A stretch of 64,000 bases of DNA from CAWBXL01 sp963837365 (lineage in GTDB: Bacteria > Acidobacteriota > Terriglobia > Terriglobales > Acidobacteriaceae): contig CAWIMW010000001.1 in assembly GCA_963837365.1 (NCBI GenBank), positions 992,001 to 1,056,000 of the forward strand. Reading direction: 5' to 3'. Shown here one piece after another: positions 28,416 to 37,122 of this stretch. Made by a program: the position numbers and the translations under genes. The number at the start of each line of letters is the position of its first letter. Position 1 is the stretch's first letter. Below the pieces are notes generated by a model. The model ran no database searches, was not told where the DNA came from, and was given only the letters and a program-made list of their open reading frames with translations.

Positions 28416-31133
28416 CTAGCTCATTGCCGGATTGAGTTTTTCCGGATTGATGTCCAGGTCGGTCACAGCTTGTTTCACCACCGATACATCCATCTGCCTG
28501 TCGCGAGCCAAAGCACTCAAAGTGGCCAGCACGATGTGTTTGGCGTCCACTTCGAAGAAATCACGCAACGAAGAGCGTCCCTCACTACGGCCAAAGCCAT
28601 CGGTCCCCAAAGCCACCAGCGGACGCGGCATCCATTGTGAAATTGACTCCGGGAGCACCTTCATATAATCCGATGCCGCCACCAAAACCCCGGGTGCATT
28701 TTTCAGAGACTCTGTCACAAAGGGCACGCGAGGAGTTTCTCCCGGGTGCAGCATGTTCCAGCGTTCGCAATCGTTGCCGTTGCGGTAAAGCTCTTTGTAA
28801 CTGGTCACGCTCCAAACATCGGCGCTGACGCCGTACTTCTGTTCCAGAATTTCCTGCGCCTTGAGGACCTCGAACATAATGGAGCCGCTGCCAAAGAGCT
28901 GGGCTTTCAGTTTTACATCTTTCTTTTCCGATGACTTGAAGCGGTACAGGCCTTTGAGGATACCGTCGCGGACATCCTGGCCTTCCGGCATGGCGGGCAT
29001 GGGCAGAGGCTCGTTGCCAACCGTCAAATAGTAGAAGATCGGTTCCTGGTCCACGTACATGCGCTTGATGCCGTCCTGAATGATGATACCGATCTCGTAA
29101 GCGAATGCGGGATCATACGCCAGAAGGTTTGGCACCGGCAGTGCCAGCACATGACTGTGGCCGTCCTGGTGCTGCAAACCTTCTCCGGCCAGAGTGGTGC
29201 GCCCGGCAGTGCCGCCGACCAGGAAGCCATGGCAGCGCATGTCCGCCGCTGCCCAGATCAAGTCGCCGATCCGCTGGAATCCGAACATGGAGTAGTAAAT
29301 AAAAAACGGGATGGTATTGATCCCGTGATTGGAGTATGCAGTTCCGGCGGCAATAAATGAAGACATCGAGCCAGCTTCGGTGATGCCCTCTTCCAGAATC
29401 TGCCCATCCTTGGATTCCTTGTAATAAAGGAGTGTATCCATATCTACCGGCTCGTAGAGTTGGCCTACGCTGGAGTAAATGCCCACCTGGCGGAACAGCG
29501 CTTCCATACCGAAGGTGCGCGCTTCGTCGGGAACAATGGGCACAACCAGCTTGCCAATTTCCGGATCGCGCAATAGTTTCGCCAGCAAGCGCACGAAGAC
29601 CATGGTGGTAGAAACTTCACGGCCCTCAGTGCCTTTGTGGAATTCTTCGAAATGCACCGCGGAAACCGGATTGATCGGTTTGGCGCGCAGCTTACGCGTC
29701 GGCATATAGCCGCCGAGCTGTTTGCGCCGTTCCTGTAGATATCGAATCTCTGGACTATCGTCTGACGGACGATAGAAAGGCGCCTCATGCAGTTCTTCAT
29801 CCGGGATAGGAATTCCGAAGCGCGAACGGAAGATCCGCAACTCTTCATCATTCAACTTCTTCTGCTGGTGAGTAATGTTCTTACCTTCCCCGGCCTCGCC
29901 CAGTCCGTACCCCTTGATGGTCTTTGCCAGAACTACCGTCGGCCCTGATTTGTGGTCAACCGCAGCGCGGAAAGCAGCGTGAACTTTGATGGGATCATGA
30001 CCGCCCAAGCGCATGCGCGACAACTGATCGTCGGAGAGGTGCTCCACCATCTTGAGCAGGCGCGGGTCCGTGCCGAACAGGTTTTGGCGGAAGTATGCGC
30101 CGCTTTCGACGAAGAATTTCTGGTATTGGCCGTCGGGCACCTCGCCCAGCCGCCGTACCAGAAGCCCATCGCGGTCGTTCTGGATCAACGTGTCCCAATC
30201 GCTGCCCCAGATGACCTTAATGACATTCCAGCCTGCGCCACGGAAGATGGCTTCCAGTTCCTGAATGATCTTGCCATTGCCGCGCACCGGTCCATCCAGG
30301 CGCTGCAAGTTGCAGTTGATGACCCAAATCAGGTTGTCAAGCCTTTCGCGGGAAGCGAGGGTGATCGAACCCAGGGATTCGGGTTCATCCATTTCACCGT
30401 CGCCCATGAAGGCCCAGACTTTTCCGCTCTTGGATTCCTTCAATCCGCGATTTTCCAGATAGCGAATGAACCGAGCATGATAGATGGACTGGATGGGACC
30501 GAGCCCCATGGAGACGGTGGGGAACTCCCAAAACTCGGGCATCAGCCAGGGGTGCGGATAGGAAGATAAGCCTCCGCCCGTTTTCAACTCACGGCGGAAG
30601 TTCTCCAGTTTTTCTTTCGACAGCCTACCTTCCAGGTACGCGCGGGAGTACATGCCGGGTGTGGCATGGCCCTGGAAATAAACGACATCGCGGTCCCCGT
30701 CGTCGGTTTTAGCGCGGAAGAAGTGGTTGAACGCCACTTCGTACAACGTAGCCGCCGAAGCGAAAGTAGAAATATGGCCGCCAATACCGCTCTCCACACG
30801 GTTGGCGCGGACCACCATGGCCATGGCGTTCCAGCGAACCAGGCTCTTGATTCGGCGCTCCATCTCCTGGCTCCCTGGGAATGGTGCCTGCTGCCGCGAG
30901 GCAATCGTATTCTGGTAGGGCGTAGTGGCGGTAAAGGGCAGGTTGACCCCGGCTTCCCGACGGGCGTGCAAGGAGAGCTGCTGGAGCAGGCGCCCTGCCC
31001 GCTCCGGCCCGCCTTTGGACAGCACATAGTCAAGCGAATCCACCCACTCCCGTGTTTCCAGTACTTCCAGTCCATTGGTCTCGGTTTCGGCCACGTTCAC
31101 GCTCTCCAGGCTCAAGGATGCTAAACATTCCAT
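28416..31133 (-). CDS. aceE: Pyruvate dehydrogenase E1, homodimeric type
   Basis: 905 residues from MECLASLSLE, the length of the homodimeric E1 of proteobacteria. An upstream TTG start would add 13 residues and is less likely. The thiamine-diphosphate motif GDGEMDEPES starts near residue 240. The transketolase-like blocks GHATPGMYSRAYLEGRLS and TAGRTTLAGEGLQHQDGHS match E. coli-type AceE. It decarboxylates pyruvate and acetylates E2. It is the first gene of the operon and divergent from an XRE regulator. Confidence 0.95.
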   Translation of the reverse strand: MECLASLSLESVNVAETETNGLEVLETREWVDSLDYVLSKGGPERAGRLLQQLSLHARREAGVNLPFTATTPYQNTIASRQQAPFPGSQEMERRIKSLVRWNAMAMVVRANRVESGIGGHISTFASAATLYEVAFNHFFRAKTDDGDRDVVYFQGHATPGMYSRAYLEGRLSKEKLENFRRELKTGGGLSSYPHPWLMPEFWEFPTVSMGLGPIQSIYHARFIRYLENRGLKESKSGKVWAFMGDGEMDEPESLGSITLASRERLDNLIWVINCNLQRLDGPVRGNGKIIQELEAIFRGAGWNVIKVIWGSDWDTLIQNDRDGLLVRRLGEVPDGQYQKFFVESGAYFRQNLFGTDPRLLKMVEHLSDDQLSRMRLGGHDPIKVHAAFRAAVDHKSGPTVVLAKTIKGYGLGEAGEGKNITHQQKKLNDEELRIFRSRFGIPIPDEELHEAPFYRPSDDSPEIRYLQERRKQLGGYMPTRKLRAKPINPVSAVHFEEFHKGTEGREVSTTMVFVRLLAKLLRDPEIGKLVVPIVPDEARTFGMEALFRQVGIYSSVGQLYEPVDMDTLLYYKESKDGQILEEGITEAGSMSSFIAAGTAYSNHGINTIPFFIYYSMFGFQRIGDLIWAAADMRCHGFLVGGTAGRTTLAGEGLQHQDGHSHVLALPVPNLLAYDPAFAYEIGIIIQDGIKRMYVDQEPIFYYLTVGNEPLPMPAMPEGQDVRDGILKGLYRFKSSEKKDVKLKAQLFGSGSIMFEVLKAQEILEQKYGVSADVWSVTSYKELYRNGNDCERWNMLHPGETPRVPFVTESLKNAPGVLVAASDYMKVLPESISQWMPRPLVALGTDGFGRSEGRSSLRDFFEVDAKHIVLATLSALARDRQMDVSVVKQAVTDLDINPEKLNPAMS

Positions 31134-31601
31134 AATAGTCAATAATTTGGATTTTTGCCGAGCTACGAACAAACCAGGCAGGCACTTTTGGCCAGATTGG
31201 GCAGGAATGTGGGATTTGGCCTCAGGCTGGACACTTTTAGGAAATTAGGTTCAAAACTAGGAAGCAATCATTCCGCGAACCAGACACGAGATTTGGCAAC
31301 TAGACGACATACTTCGCGAAGGCTGGATCATACCGAAGAAGTCCACTTGCTCCGATTTCGTACAAATTTTGGTTTGCATCTGTGCCACTTTTAGGACTAA
31401 CATCGCTGGCCAGTGACTGTCCCGGGGTCACTTTGAAGATATGCCCGTCGCGATCTGTTACGAATTCGGAACAAAGAGACGATAGGGCATGGCAAATAAC
31501 GTTTTCAGGAATTAGTATCCGGAGTCACCGAATTTTCTGTATTTCAGCGTACAGATTCGGGACCATTAAACTATCGTTATTTCTTCTGCCGGAGGGGGGA
31601 G
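31134..31601. promoter_or_regulatory. Divergent regulatory region between aceE and the XRE regulator
   Basis: 468 bases without a gene. Two exact copies of CACTTTTAGGA (31232-31242, 31386-31396) and a related CACTTTTGG (31183-31191) lie as direct repeats. A dyad CCGAAT...CTGTA/TACAG...ATTCGG spans 31528-31560, close to the XRE start. These are candidate operators for the regulator on its own gene and on the PDH operon (inference). Confidence 0.45.
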
Positions 31602-32408
31602 ATGTTCTCAGGCGGACAAAATCTCAGGGCCTTGCGTGAGCAATTAGGTTTGACCATGCGCGACGTCGAGGGCGCTAGTGCGCAGATTGCGGAGAAGCAT
31701 GGCAACGACGAATTTTCCATTCCACCCAGTCGACTCTCCGACGTAGAAACAAAAGGGGTAGTCCCCAGCATTTACCGCTTGTACTCGCTGGCGGTGATCT
31801 ATCGCCGCGATGTGCGCGAGTTGTTGACCTGGTATGGAATTGATCTAAACATGGCGGCGGCAGATATTGAAATCGCGGTGCCGCGGCGGTCGCATTTTTC
31901 TGAAGCGCTTTCTGGAATTTCTTCCGTGAGAATGCCGGTTCGCTTAGATCCCAGTTTCGATTTGCGTAAGACTTCCAACATCGGTCGTCTCGTCGAGCAA
32001 TGGGGATTAGTTCCGCTTTCGTACCTGGAACAATTCGCCAATTGCCATTTCACCTACGGCTACATCGGTAACGAAGACCTCACTATGTACCCGCTATTGC
32101 CGCCTGGTAGCTTCATTCAGGTGGATGAGTCGCGCAACAAAGTTTCTGAAGGAGGTTGGCGCACAGAGTACGAACGTCCCGTCTATTTTGTCGAAACCAG
32201 GTCCGGCTATACATGCTGCTGGTGTTCGCTGGCCGGGGAGGCGATTATCTTGCAGTCGCACCCCTTGTCTCCCGTCAGCGCACGCGTGTTGAGGTATCCC
32301 CAGGAAGCCGAAGTCATCGGACAAGTTGTCGGAGTAGCTATCCGACTCGGGGAGTGGCGCCCGCTCGAGACTTTACCAACACAGAAAGAGCGTTCAGCAC
32401 TGAACTGA
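31602..32408 (+). CDS. XRE-family helix-turn-helix regulator
   Basis: 268 residues with a very strong purine-rich ribosome site directly before the ATG. Residues ~6-70 form an XRE/Cro HTH (LRALREQLGLTMRDVEGAS, SRLSDVETKGVVPSIYRLYSLAVIY). The remaining ~190 residues are an uncharacterised domain with a possible beta-barrel part (YPLLPPGSFIQVDESRNKV). This part resembles S24-like or cupin-like sensory segments but cannot be named. Its divergent position suggests control of pyruvate dehydrogenase expression. The 3' end overlaps the opposite-strand gene by 71 bases. Confidence 0.78.
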   Translation: MFSGGQNLRALREQLGLTMRDVEGASAQIAEKHGNDEFSIPPSRLSDVETKGVVPSIYRLYSLAVIYRRDVRELLTWYGIDLNMAAADIEIAVPRRSHFSEALSGISSVRMPVRLDPSFDLRKTSNIGRLVEQWGLVPLSYLEQFANCHFTYGYIGNEDLTMYPLLPPGSFIQVDESRNKVSEGGWRTEYERPVYFVETRSGYTCCWCSLAGEAIILQSHPLSPVSARVLRYPQEAEVIGQVVGVAIRLGEWRPLETLPTQKERSALN

Positions 32409-32763
32409 GGTGTTGTTCGGTCGCCGTATTGCTTCCAGGCGGAAGCAATGAAGAAGTTTTTTTTGCACGCAGCTTCTCCATGAACAACTCAGGTGTGGTT
32501 CCACACACCTCACTACACCGTTGTACATCTTGCAACAGTTTTTCGATCGGCGCTGCCAGCACCGCAGCGACCAAGCGCCGATGTTCATCTGCTAAAGCCT
32601 GGGTCGCTGCTTCTTCTCCATGGACACGGGCCAGTCCCCAGTGAGAATATGGAGCAACGTTGCTATCTCGTAGATCAGCAAGGTATTGCAGCTTATTGAA
32701 CCCCCCCCGAATGGACTTTAGACTTGTATCACGGAGATCCTGCTGGGCTGAGTGTCGCGCCAT
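32338..32763 (-). CDS. Conserved hypothetical protein overlapping the XRE gene
   Basis: 141 residues from MARHSAQQDLRD; a longer frame to 32811 adds 16 residues. The protein is helical and soluble. Notable blocks are SIRGGFNKLQYLADLRDSN and YSHWGLARVHGEEAATQALADEH, which look conserved and give coding-like composition. The last 71 bases are antisense to the end of the XRE gene. I do not know the function. Confidence 0.6.
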   Translation of the reverse strand: MARHSAQQDLRDTSLKSIRGGFNKLQYLADLRDSNVAPYSHWGLARVHGEEAATQALADEHRRLVAAVLAAPIEKLLQDVQRCSEVCGTTPELFMEKLRAKKTSSLLPPGSNTATEQHLSSVLNALSVLVKSRAGATPRVG

Positions 32764-32869
32764 AAGGGTACCGCTTCCGGGAGAAGTAAAAGTATTGAGC
32801 TGAATCTCCAAAGAGCACTAAACACAGCACATTATCACGGTGATTTTACCTTGGAAAGGGGTTCTCACC

Positions 32870-33004
32870 GTGAAAAAGACTATTCTTTGGACTGCAGTAC
32901 TGTTCTTGCTGGCCAGTATGAGCCTCCCCACTGTCGTGATGGCGGATGGAAACCCTAGGTGCTCCGGGTCAGGCTGTCCTGCTCCGCCATGGGGAGGCCC
33001 GTAA
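32870..33004 (+). CDS. Small predicted secreted peptide (44 residues)
   Basis: A GTG start with AAAGGGG eight bases upstream opens a 44-codon frame. MKKTILWTAVLFLLASMSL is a classic signal peptide, with likely cleavage after VVMA. The predicted mature part, about 19 residues starting DGNPRCSGSGCP, has two cysteines and is Gly/Pro-rich. The gene is too short for common length cut-offs. It precedes a membrane protein gene on the same strand by 80 bases. The function is unknown; a signalling or structural peptide is possible. Confidence 0.55.
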   Translation: MKKTILWTAVLFLLASMSLPTVVMADGNPRCSGSGCPAPPWGGP

Positions 33005-33084
33005 ACCAGGAAACTCGCGGTTGTTGTTTAGTTAAGTGGCTTGTAGGCCACCGCAAAACACGATATATTCCCGGCGGTGGCCTC

Positions 33085-33851
33085 ATGCCCCTTTTGAAAT
33101 GGCTCTGGTATTACCTTTGGATTGCCCCCCACCTACTACAGATAGGTATCGTCGGAATCATGTTCCGTCGCAAGTTGATTCGACTTTTCCCCTGGTTTTT
33201 TGCCTACACGGGTTTTGAAATTCTTGAGTTCGGATTGCTATTCGCCTCGGACCGTCTCCATATCGATGGAGTTGCGTACTTTGGTTTGTATTCGGCTACG
33301 GCAGTTGTGAGTACAATATTGCGGTTTGGCATTATTCTGGAAATCCTGCATCAATCTGGCTTCCAGCTATGCTGCTCTGGAACGAGGTAGTTAAACCACT
33401 ATTTCGTTGGGTCACGATTGGGCTCTTAATTGCTGCGTTAGCGTTGACTGTCTACGCCGGAGGCAACCGTTCCGATCGCTCGTGGTTTGTCATGAATATG
33501 TTGGATCGCACTGCACTAATTTTGCAAGCAGGGCTGTTGGCCGGCCTTTTCTTGTTCTCCCGATACCTGACTCTTTCATGGCGCAAACAAGTGTTTGGCA
33601 TCGCCTTGGGATTAGGCGTATACGCAATCGTGGATCTCGTCGTGGCCGCCATTCTTTCCCAGACCGGCATCTTACACGTGAGGTCGCTTGATTACGCCAG
33701 CATGGCGGCATACCACTGTAGTGTTCTGATTTGGATGTTCTACTTGTTGGCGCGAGAGCGGTCTCGGCCGGGTGGGGATGTACAGGATCTGCCCACCCAT
33801 CACGAAATCGAAGCCTGGAACCAGGAGTTAGAACGGTTGTTGCATCGATGA
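33085..33851 (+). CDS. Multi-pass membrane protein, two frameshifts as read
   Basis: The frame opens MPLLKWLWYYLWIAPHLLQ, leaves frame near 33345 (after EILHQ), and passes through ASSYAALERGS in a second frame. It re-enters near 33390 with KPLFRWVTIGLLIAAL in a third. Net +2 over 767 bases fits two single-base insertions in one gene of about 255 residues. It has about seven hydrophobic segments and no recognised domain. The stop overlaps the next gene's start as ATGA. Confidence 0.62.
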
Positions 33852-34378
33852 GTATGCTTCTTATTTTTCTGTTTGCTCTTTTGGTTTTGCTGTTTGTGAT
33901 ACGGCAGGCAAAGGGCGACACTTCCGGGATCAAGGGTCCCGACGATTTGCGCACCCGACTTTGTGCGGTTGACATTGATGCATTCCGGAACCTCACCGAT
34001 CCCGGCGAAGAAGACTTTCTGCAATCCCGCCTCCCGGGTTCTACCTATCGTCAAGTTAGACGGCAACGCCTGCGTGCCACTCTGGCATATATTTCCTGTG
34101 TCGCGAAAAATGCCGCGGTCCTGACCCGCATGGGAGAAGAAGCCCGGCGGAGTTCGGACGCTTCGGTGGCCGAGGCCGGCAGCCGGTTGGTTGATAATGC
34201 CTTGCGCTTACGGCTACAGACCCTCCAGGTGAAGGCAAAGATCTATGTGCAGATGATTCATCCCGGAGTTCGCACTCCCTCCGGCGAACTCGTCAGCCAA
34301 TATGAGCAGATGACCCGCCAAAGTGTGCTGCTTGGCCGCTTGCAGTATCCCGCCCGCGGAGTTTCCGGAGTTTTCTAG
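33848..34378 (+). CDS. Membrane-anchored helical protein of unknown function
   Basis: 176 residues from MSMLLIFLFALLVLLFVIR, an N-terminal membrane anchor with the rest facing the cytosol or periplasm. The body is helical (FLQSRLPGSTYRQVRRQRLRATLAYI), with an alanine/arginine-rich region. The ATGA overlap shows coupling to the upstream multi-pass membrane protein. I do not recognise the family. The two may form one membrane complex, and the secreted peptide gene upstream may belong to the same operon. Confidence 0.7.
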   Translation: MSMLLIFLFALLVLLFVIRQAKGDTSGIKGPDDLRTRLCAVDIDAFRNLTDPGEEDFLQSRLPGSTYRQVRRQRLRATLAYISCVAKNAAVLTRMGEEARRSSDASVAEAGSRLVDNALRLRLQTLQVKAKIYVQMIHPGVRTPSGELVSQYEQMTRQSVLLGRLQYPARGVSGVF

Positions 34379-34406
34379 TTGTGCATTATTTGACAACGGA
34401 AGAGGT

Positions 34407-34481
34407 TGGAGGCGCGGGTCGGAATCGAACCGACGCATAAAGGTTTTGCAGACCTCTCCCTTACCACTTGGGTACCGCGCC
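34407..34481 (-). tRNA. tRNA-Cys (anticodon GCA)
   Basis: Acceptor arms GGCGCGG and CCGCGCC pair. The anticodon loop CTGCAAA gives GCA. The T arm GTCGG-TTCGATT-CCGAC is standard. CCA is encoded (34407-34409, minus strand). It lies downstream of tRNA-Gly with a terminator hairpin between them. Confidence 0.95.
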
Positions 34482-34545
34482 CCTGAAGACTACGTTAAGC
34501 CATCGGCGGAGAACTAGTCTAGCGCAACTCCGCCCTAAAAGGCGA

Positions 34546-34571
34546 AAAGCCCCGTGCTACCAAGGGGCTTT
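34546..34571 (-). terminator. Intrinsic terminator after tRNA-Gly
   Basis: On the minus strand the stem AAAGCCCC and GGGGCTTT (34546-34553 with 34564-34571) is followed shortly by a T-run (CGCCTTTT). It sits between tRNA-Gly and tRNA-Cys. Confidence 0.65.
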
Positions 34572-34580
34572 CCAAAACTC

Positions 34581-34655
<75 letters not shown>

Positions 34656-34699
34656 CTGCACAAAGGAAATTATAAACAACTGCCAGGGGGGCAGCAAAT

Positions 34700-35407
34700 C
34701 TAGTGTCCGGTGTGCCACTGCGGGTCCTTCTCAGGATCGACAATCTCCCCGTCGCGCATGTGGATGATGCGGTCTCCGTAAGCCGCTGCCGCCGGGTTAT
34801 GGGTGATCATTAATACGGTCTGCCCCAGTTCCCGATTGGAGTGGCGCAGCATCGCCAGAACGGCATCCGAGTTTTTAGAATCTAGATTGCCAGTGGGCTC
34901 GTCGGCCAGAACAATGGCCGGCTTGTTCACCAGCGCGCGCGCCAGGGCGACCCGCTGTTGTTCCCCTCCGGAGAGTTCGGAGGGGCGATGGTCCAGCCTT
35001 TTGTCGAGCCCCAGCAGTTCCACGATCTTTTCCAGATAAGGCTTGTCGTGACTCCCGTTCGTACCGGCAATATCCACCGCGACATCAATATTGCTGCGCG
35101 CGCTGAGAGTCGGTAGCAGATTGAATTTCTGAAAGACAAACCCAATCTTGCGGCGCCGCATGCGAGTGCGTTCAGAGTCGGAGAGCCGAGAGAAATCGTC
35201 CCCGTCAATGACGACACGGCCGGAATCTGCCCGCGTCAAGCCTCCCAGCAGGTAGAAAAGGGTCGACTTTCCACTGCCGGACGGGCCGACCACGCTGACA
35301 AATTCCCCCTTCTGTACGCTGAAAGAGATGCCACGCAAGGCGGGAACTTCGATCTTGCCCACTTGGTAGGTTTTACGCAGTTCTATGGCTTCGATGAACG
35401 GGGTCAT
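34700..35407 (-). CDS. ABC transporter ATP-binding protein (LolD/MacB type)
   Basis: About 235 residues from MTPFIEAIEL. Walker A GPSGSGKST (about residue 43), the Q-loop FVFQKFNLLP, the signature LSGGEQQR and Walker B AIVLADEPTGNLDS place it in the LolD/FtsE/MacB branch that serves FtsX-like permeases. No permease gene is adjacent. It could serve the orphan ADOP permeases typical of this phylum, such as the one at 18319-20985 (inference). It is co-directional with the receiver gene upstream. Confidence 0.9.
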   Translation of the reverse strand: MTPFIEAIELRKTYQVGKIEVPALRGISFSVQKGEFVSVVGPSGSGKSTLFYLLGGLTRADSGRVVIDGDDFSRLSDSERTRMRRRKIGFVFQKFNLLPTLSARSNIDVAVDIAGTNGSHDKPYLEKIVELLGLDKRLDHRPSELSGGEQQRVALARALVNKPAIVLADEPTGNLDSKNSDAVLAMLRHSNRELGQTVLMITHNPAAAAYGDRIIHMRDGEIVDPEKDPQWHTGH

Positions 35408-35449
35408 CCAAGTCATTGATCTTACACGAAAGCGGCGGATTGATGGGGC

Positions 35450-35872
35450 CTAAGCGGCGCCGATTTGCGGAGGTTGCTGGGTGGAGCGCACGGTGGCCTT
35501 CTTGGGACCGCGTTTGCGCACCAGCAGCAACCGTATGCGCTCCAGAAGTTCAGCTGGTGCGTACATTCCTTTGGCTAAGAACACATCCGCCCGGCTGCCA
35601 TGATCGTAGGTTCGTGCCTTATCTGCCAGCAAAATGGCGGGAGTCTGGGGAGAAAGGTTTTTCACCGCGTCGATCAGCTTGCTTCCATCCACTCCGGGCA
35701 TGCTGAGGCGCGTAACCACCAGGTCCACATCCCCGATACGGAAGCGGTCCATACCTTCCTCGATATTCTTGCAGGCGGCCACGCGGTAGCCGCGAGTTTC
35801 CAGCAGGATCTTGCGGATCGAGAGCGATTGCTCATTATCATCAACGCAAAGAATGGTACGTTTCGGTTTCAT
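35450..35872 (-). CDS. Degenerate response-regulator receiver domain
   Basis: 141 residues from MKPKRTILCVDDNEQS. It is a single CheY-like domain with no output domain. The acidic pair (DD at residues 11-12) and the Lys in FLAKG are present, but the phosphoacceptor position reads VVTRLSMPG, with Arg55 in place of Asp. It is therefore unlikely to be phosphorylated in the normal way and may act as a constitutive pseudo-receiver. The C-terminal tail is basic and Gln/Pro-rich. It is upstream of the ABC ATPase on the same strand. Confidence 0.8.
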   Translation of the reverse strand: MKPKRTILCVDDNEQSLSIRKILLETRGYRVAACKNIEEGMDRFRIGDVDLVVTRLSMPGVDGSKLIDAVKNLSPQTPAILLADKARTYDHGSRADVFLAKGMYAPAELLERIRLLLVRKRGPKKATVRSTQQPPQIGAA

Positions 35873-36049
35873 GCGATTCGAAGTGGCCAAGGCGAAAATT
35901 TGTTGCTGAGAGACTGCGAAAGCGAACTGCATCGTAACGGGAATCAGTGGTGTCTGTAAAGTGCCATCCATGCCAATGGCGCGAAAGTTCCATCAAGCAT
36001 TTTGCGCAGCAGTGAAGCATTGTAGTTTCAACGCCTCGAAGCGAATTCC

Positions 36050-36940
36050 TCACCAGGAAATTTCACCGCGCAGAATCTCGATGGCATTGCCTCCCACGCG
36101 GACGTTAACCACTCTGTTATCTTTTTTCCCCGCGCGCACAAAAATTCGCGACGGGCGCTTGATCTCGATGCCTTGTTCGATCAACACCCGCTCCTCGGGT
36201 TTCGCAATGCTGCAAGCCACCATCCAGGCGGAGCAACAACCAGCTGCCGAGCCGGTGGCTGGGTCTTCCCCGTTGTAGAAAATCATGCGTGCGTGCAAGC
36301 GAGCGGCTGGATCCACGGTTTCCCGGGTCACAAAATAAAAAAATTTGCTATCCACTTTGGACAGATACTCAGAGGCTGCACGGGTGTCTACATGGAGGCG
36401 GCGAATGGCTTCCAGCCCACGCAATGGAACCATGGTGTACGGCAAACCAGTGGAAACAGTGAGTACCGGCAAAGATGGGTCAATGTCCCCATCGCGCAAC
36501 CCAGTAGCCCGCACCACGGCCTCACGGTCATGTTCCATGCCGAAGACCGGATCTTTCTGCGTCATCTCGCCAAATGTGGGTTCCCCGGGAGCGTCTTCAA
36601 AGCATACGGGCACGGTGCCCACGTTCAGATCGAGCGCTACTTTTTTGGCGCCGGTGGAACCGCGCAGTACAAATGCGGTTCCCAGCGTAGGATGCCCGGC
36701 AAAAGGTAGTTCCTCTTCCACCGTGAAAATTCGTACCCGCACGCCGCGTACCGGTTCCGTGTCAGCATCGAGTGGCAGGACAAAAGTCGTCTCCGATAGG
36801 TTCATTTCCCTGGCAATGGCCTGCATCTCCGCATCGCTTAACCCGTGCGCGTCAGTAAGAACCGCCAAAGAATTTCCCGCAAACGGCTGCGAGGAAAAAA
36901 CATCCACCTGCACAAATGAATAGCGCTTTTTGTGGTTCAT
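36050..36940 (-). CDS. PhzF-family isomerase/epimerase-like protein
   Basis: 296 residues, the usual length. QVDVFSSQPFAGNSLAVL at the N-terminus, NLSETTFVLP with the catalytic-type Glu (about residue 50), LPFAGHPTLGTAF and GEDPATGSAAGC are the family hallmarks. PhzF proteins isomerise a phenazine precursor, but most homologues outside phenazine producers have unknown substrates. No phenazine genes are nearby, so only the family is claimed. Confidence 0.92.
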   Translation of the reverse strand: MNHKKRYSFVQVDVFSSQPFAGNSLAVLTDAHGLSDAEMQAIAREMNLSETTFVLPLDADTEPVRGVRVRIFTVEEELPFAGHPTLGTAFVLRGSTGAKKVALDLNVGTVPVCFEDAPGEPTFGEMTQKDPVFGMEHDREAVVRATGLRDGDIDPSLPVLTVSTGLPYTMVPLRGLEAIRRLHVDTRAASEYLSKVDSKFFYFVTRETVDPAARLHARMIFYNGEDPATGSAAGCCSAWMVACSIAKPEERVLIEQGIEIKRPSRIFVRAGKKDNRVVNVRVGGNAIEILRGEISW

Positions 36941-37122
36941 GAGTTTGACTCGAAAATCGCAGGCGGGTATTCTACAAGAGAATATGCGGATGTGCTCTAT
37001 GCCCGGCTGCCTTTGTTGTTGTAGACAGGCGCGGGTGTCTACGTAGCGCTAGCAGCGACTCCCCACCCGGCGCCAATCGAGTTGCAATCGTTAAAGATTC
37101 CAGGATAAGAGGAGATTGAACC

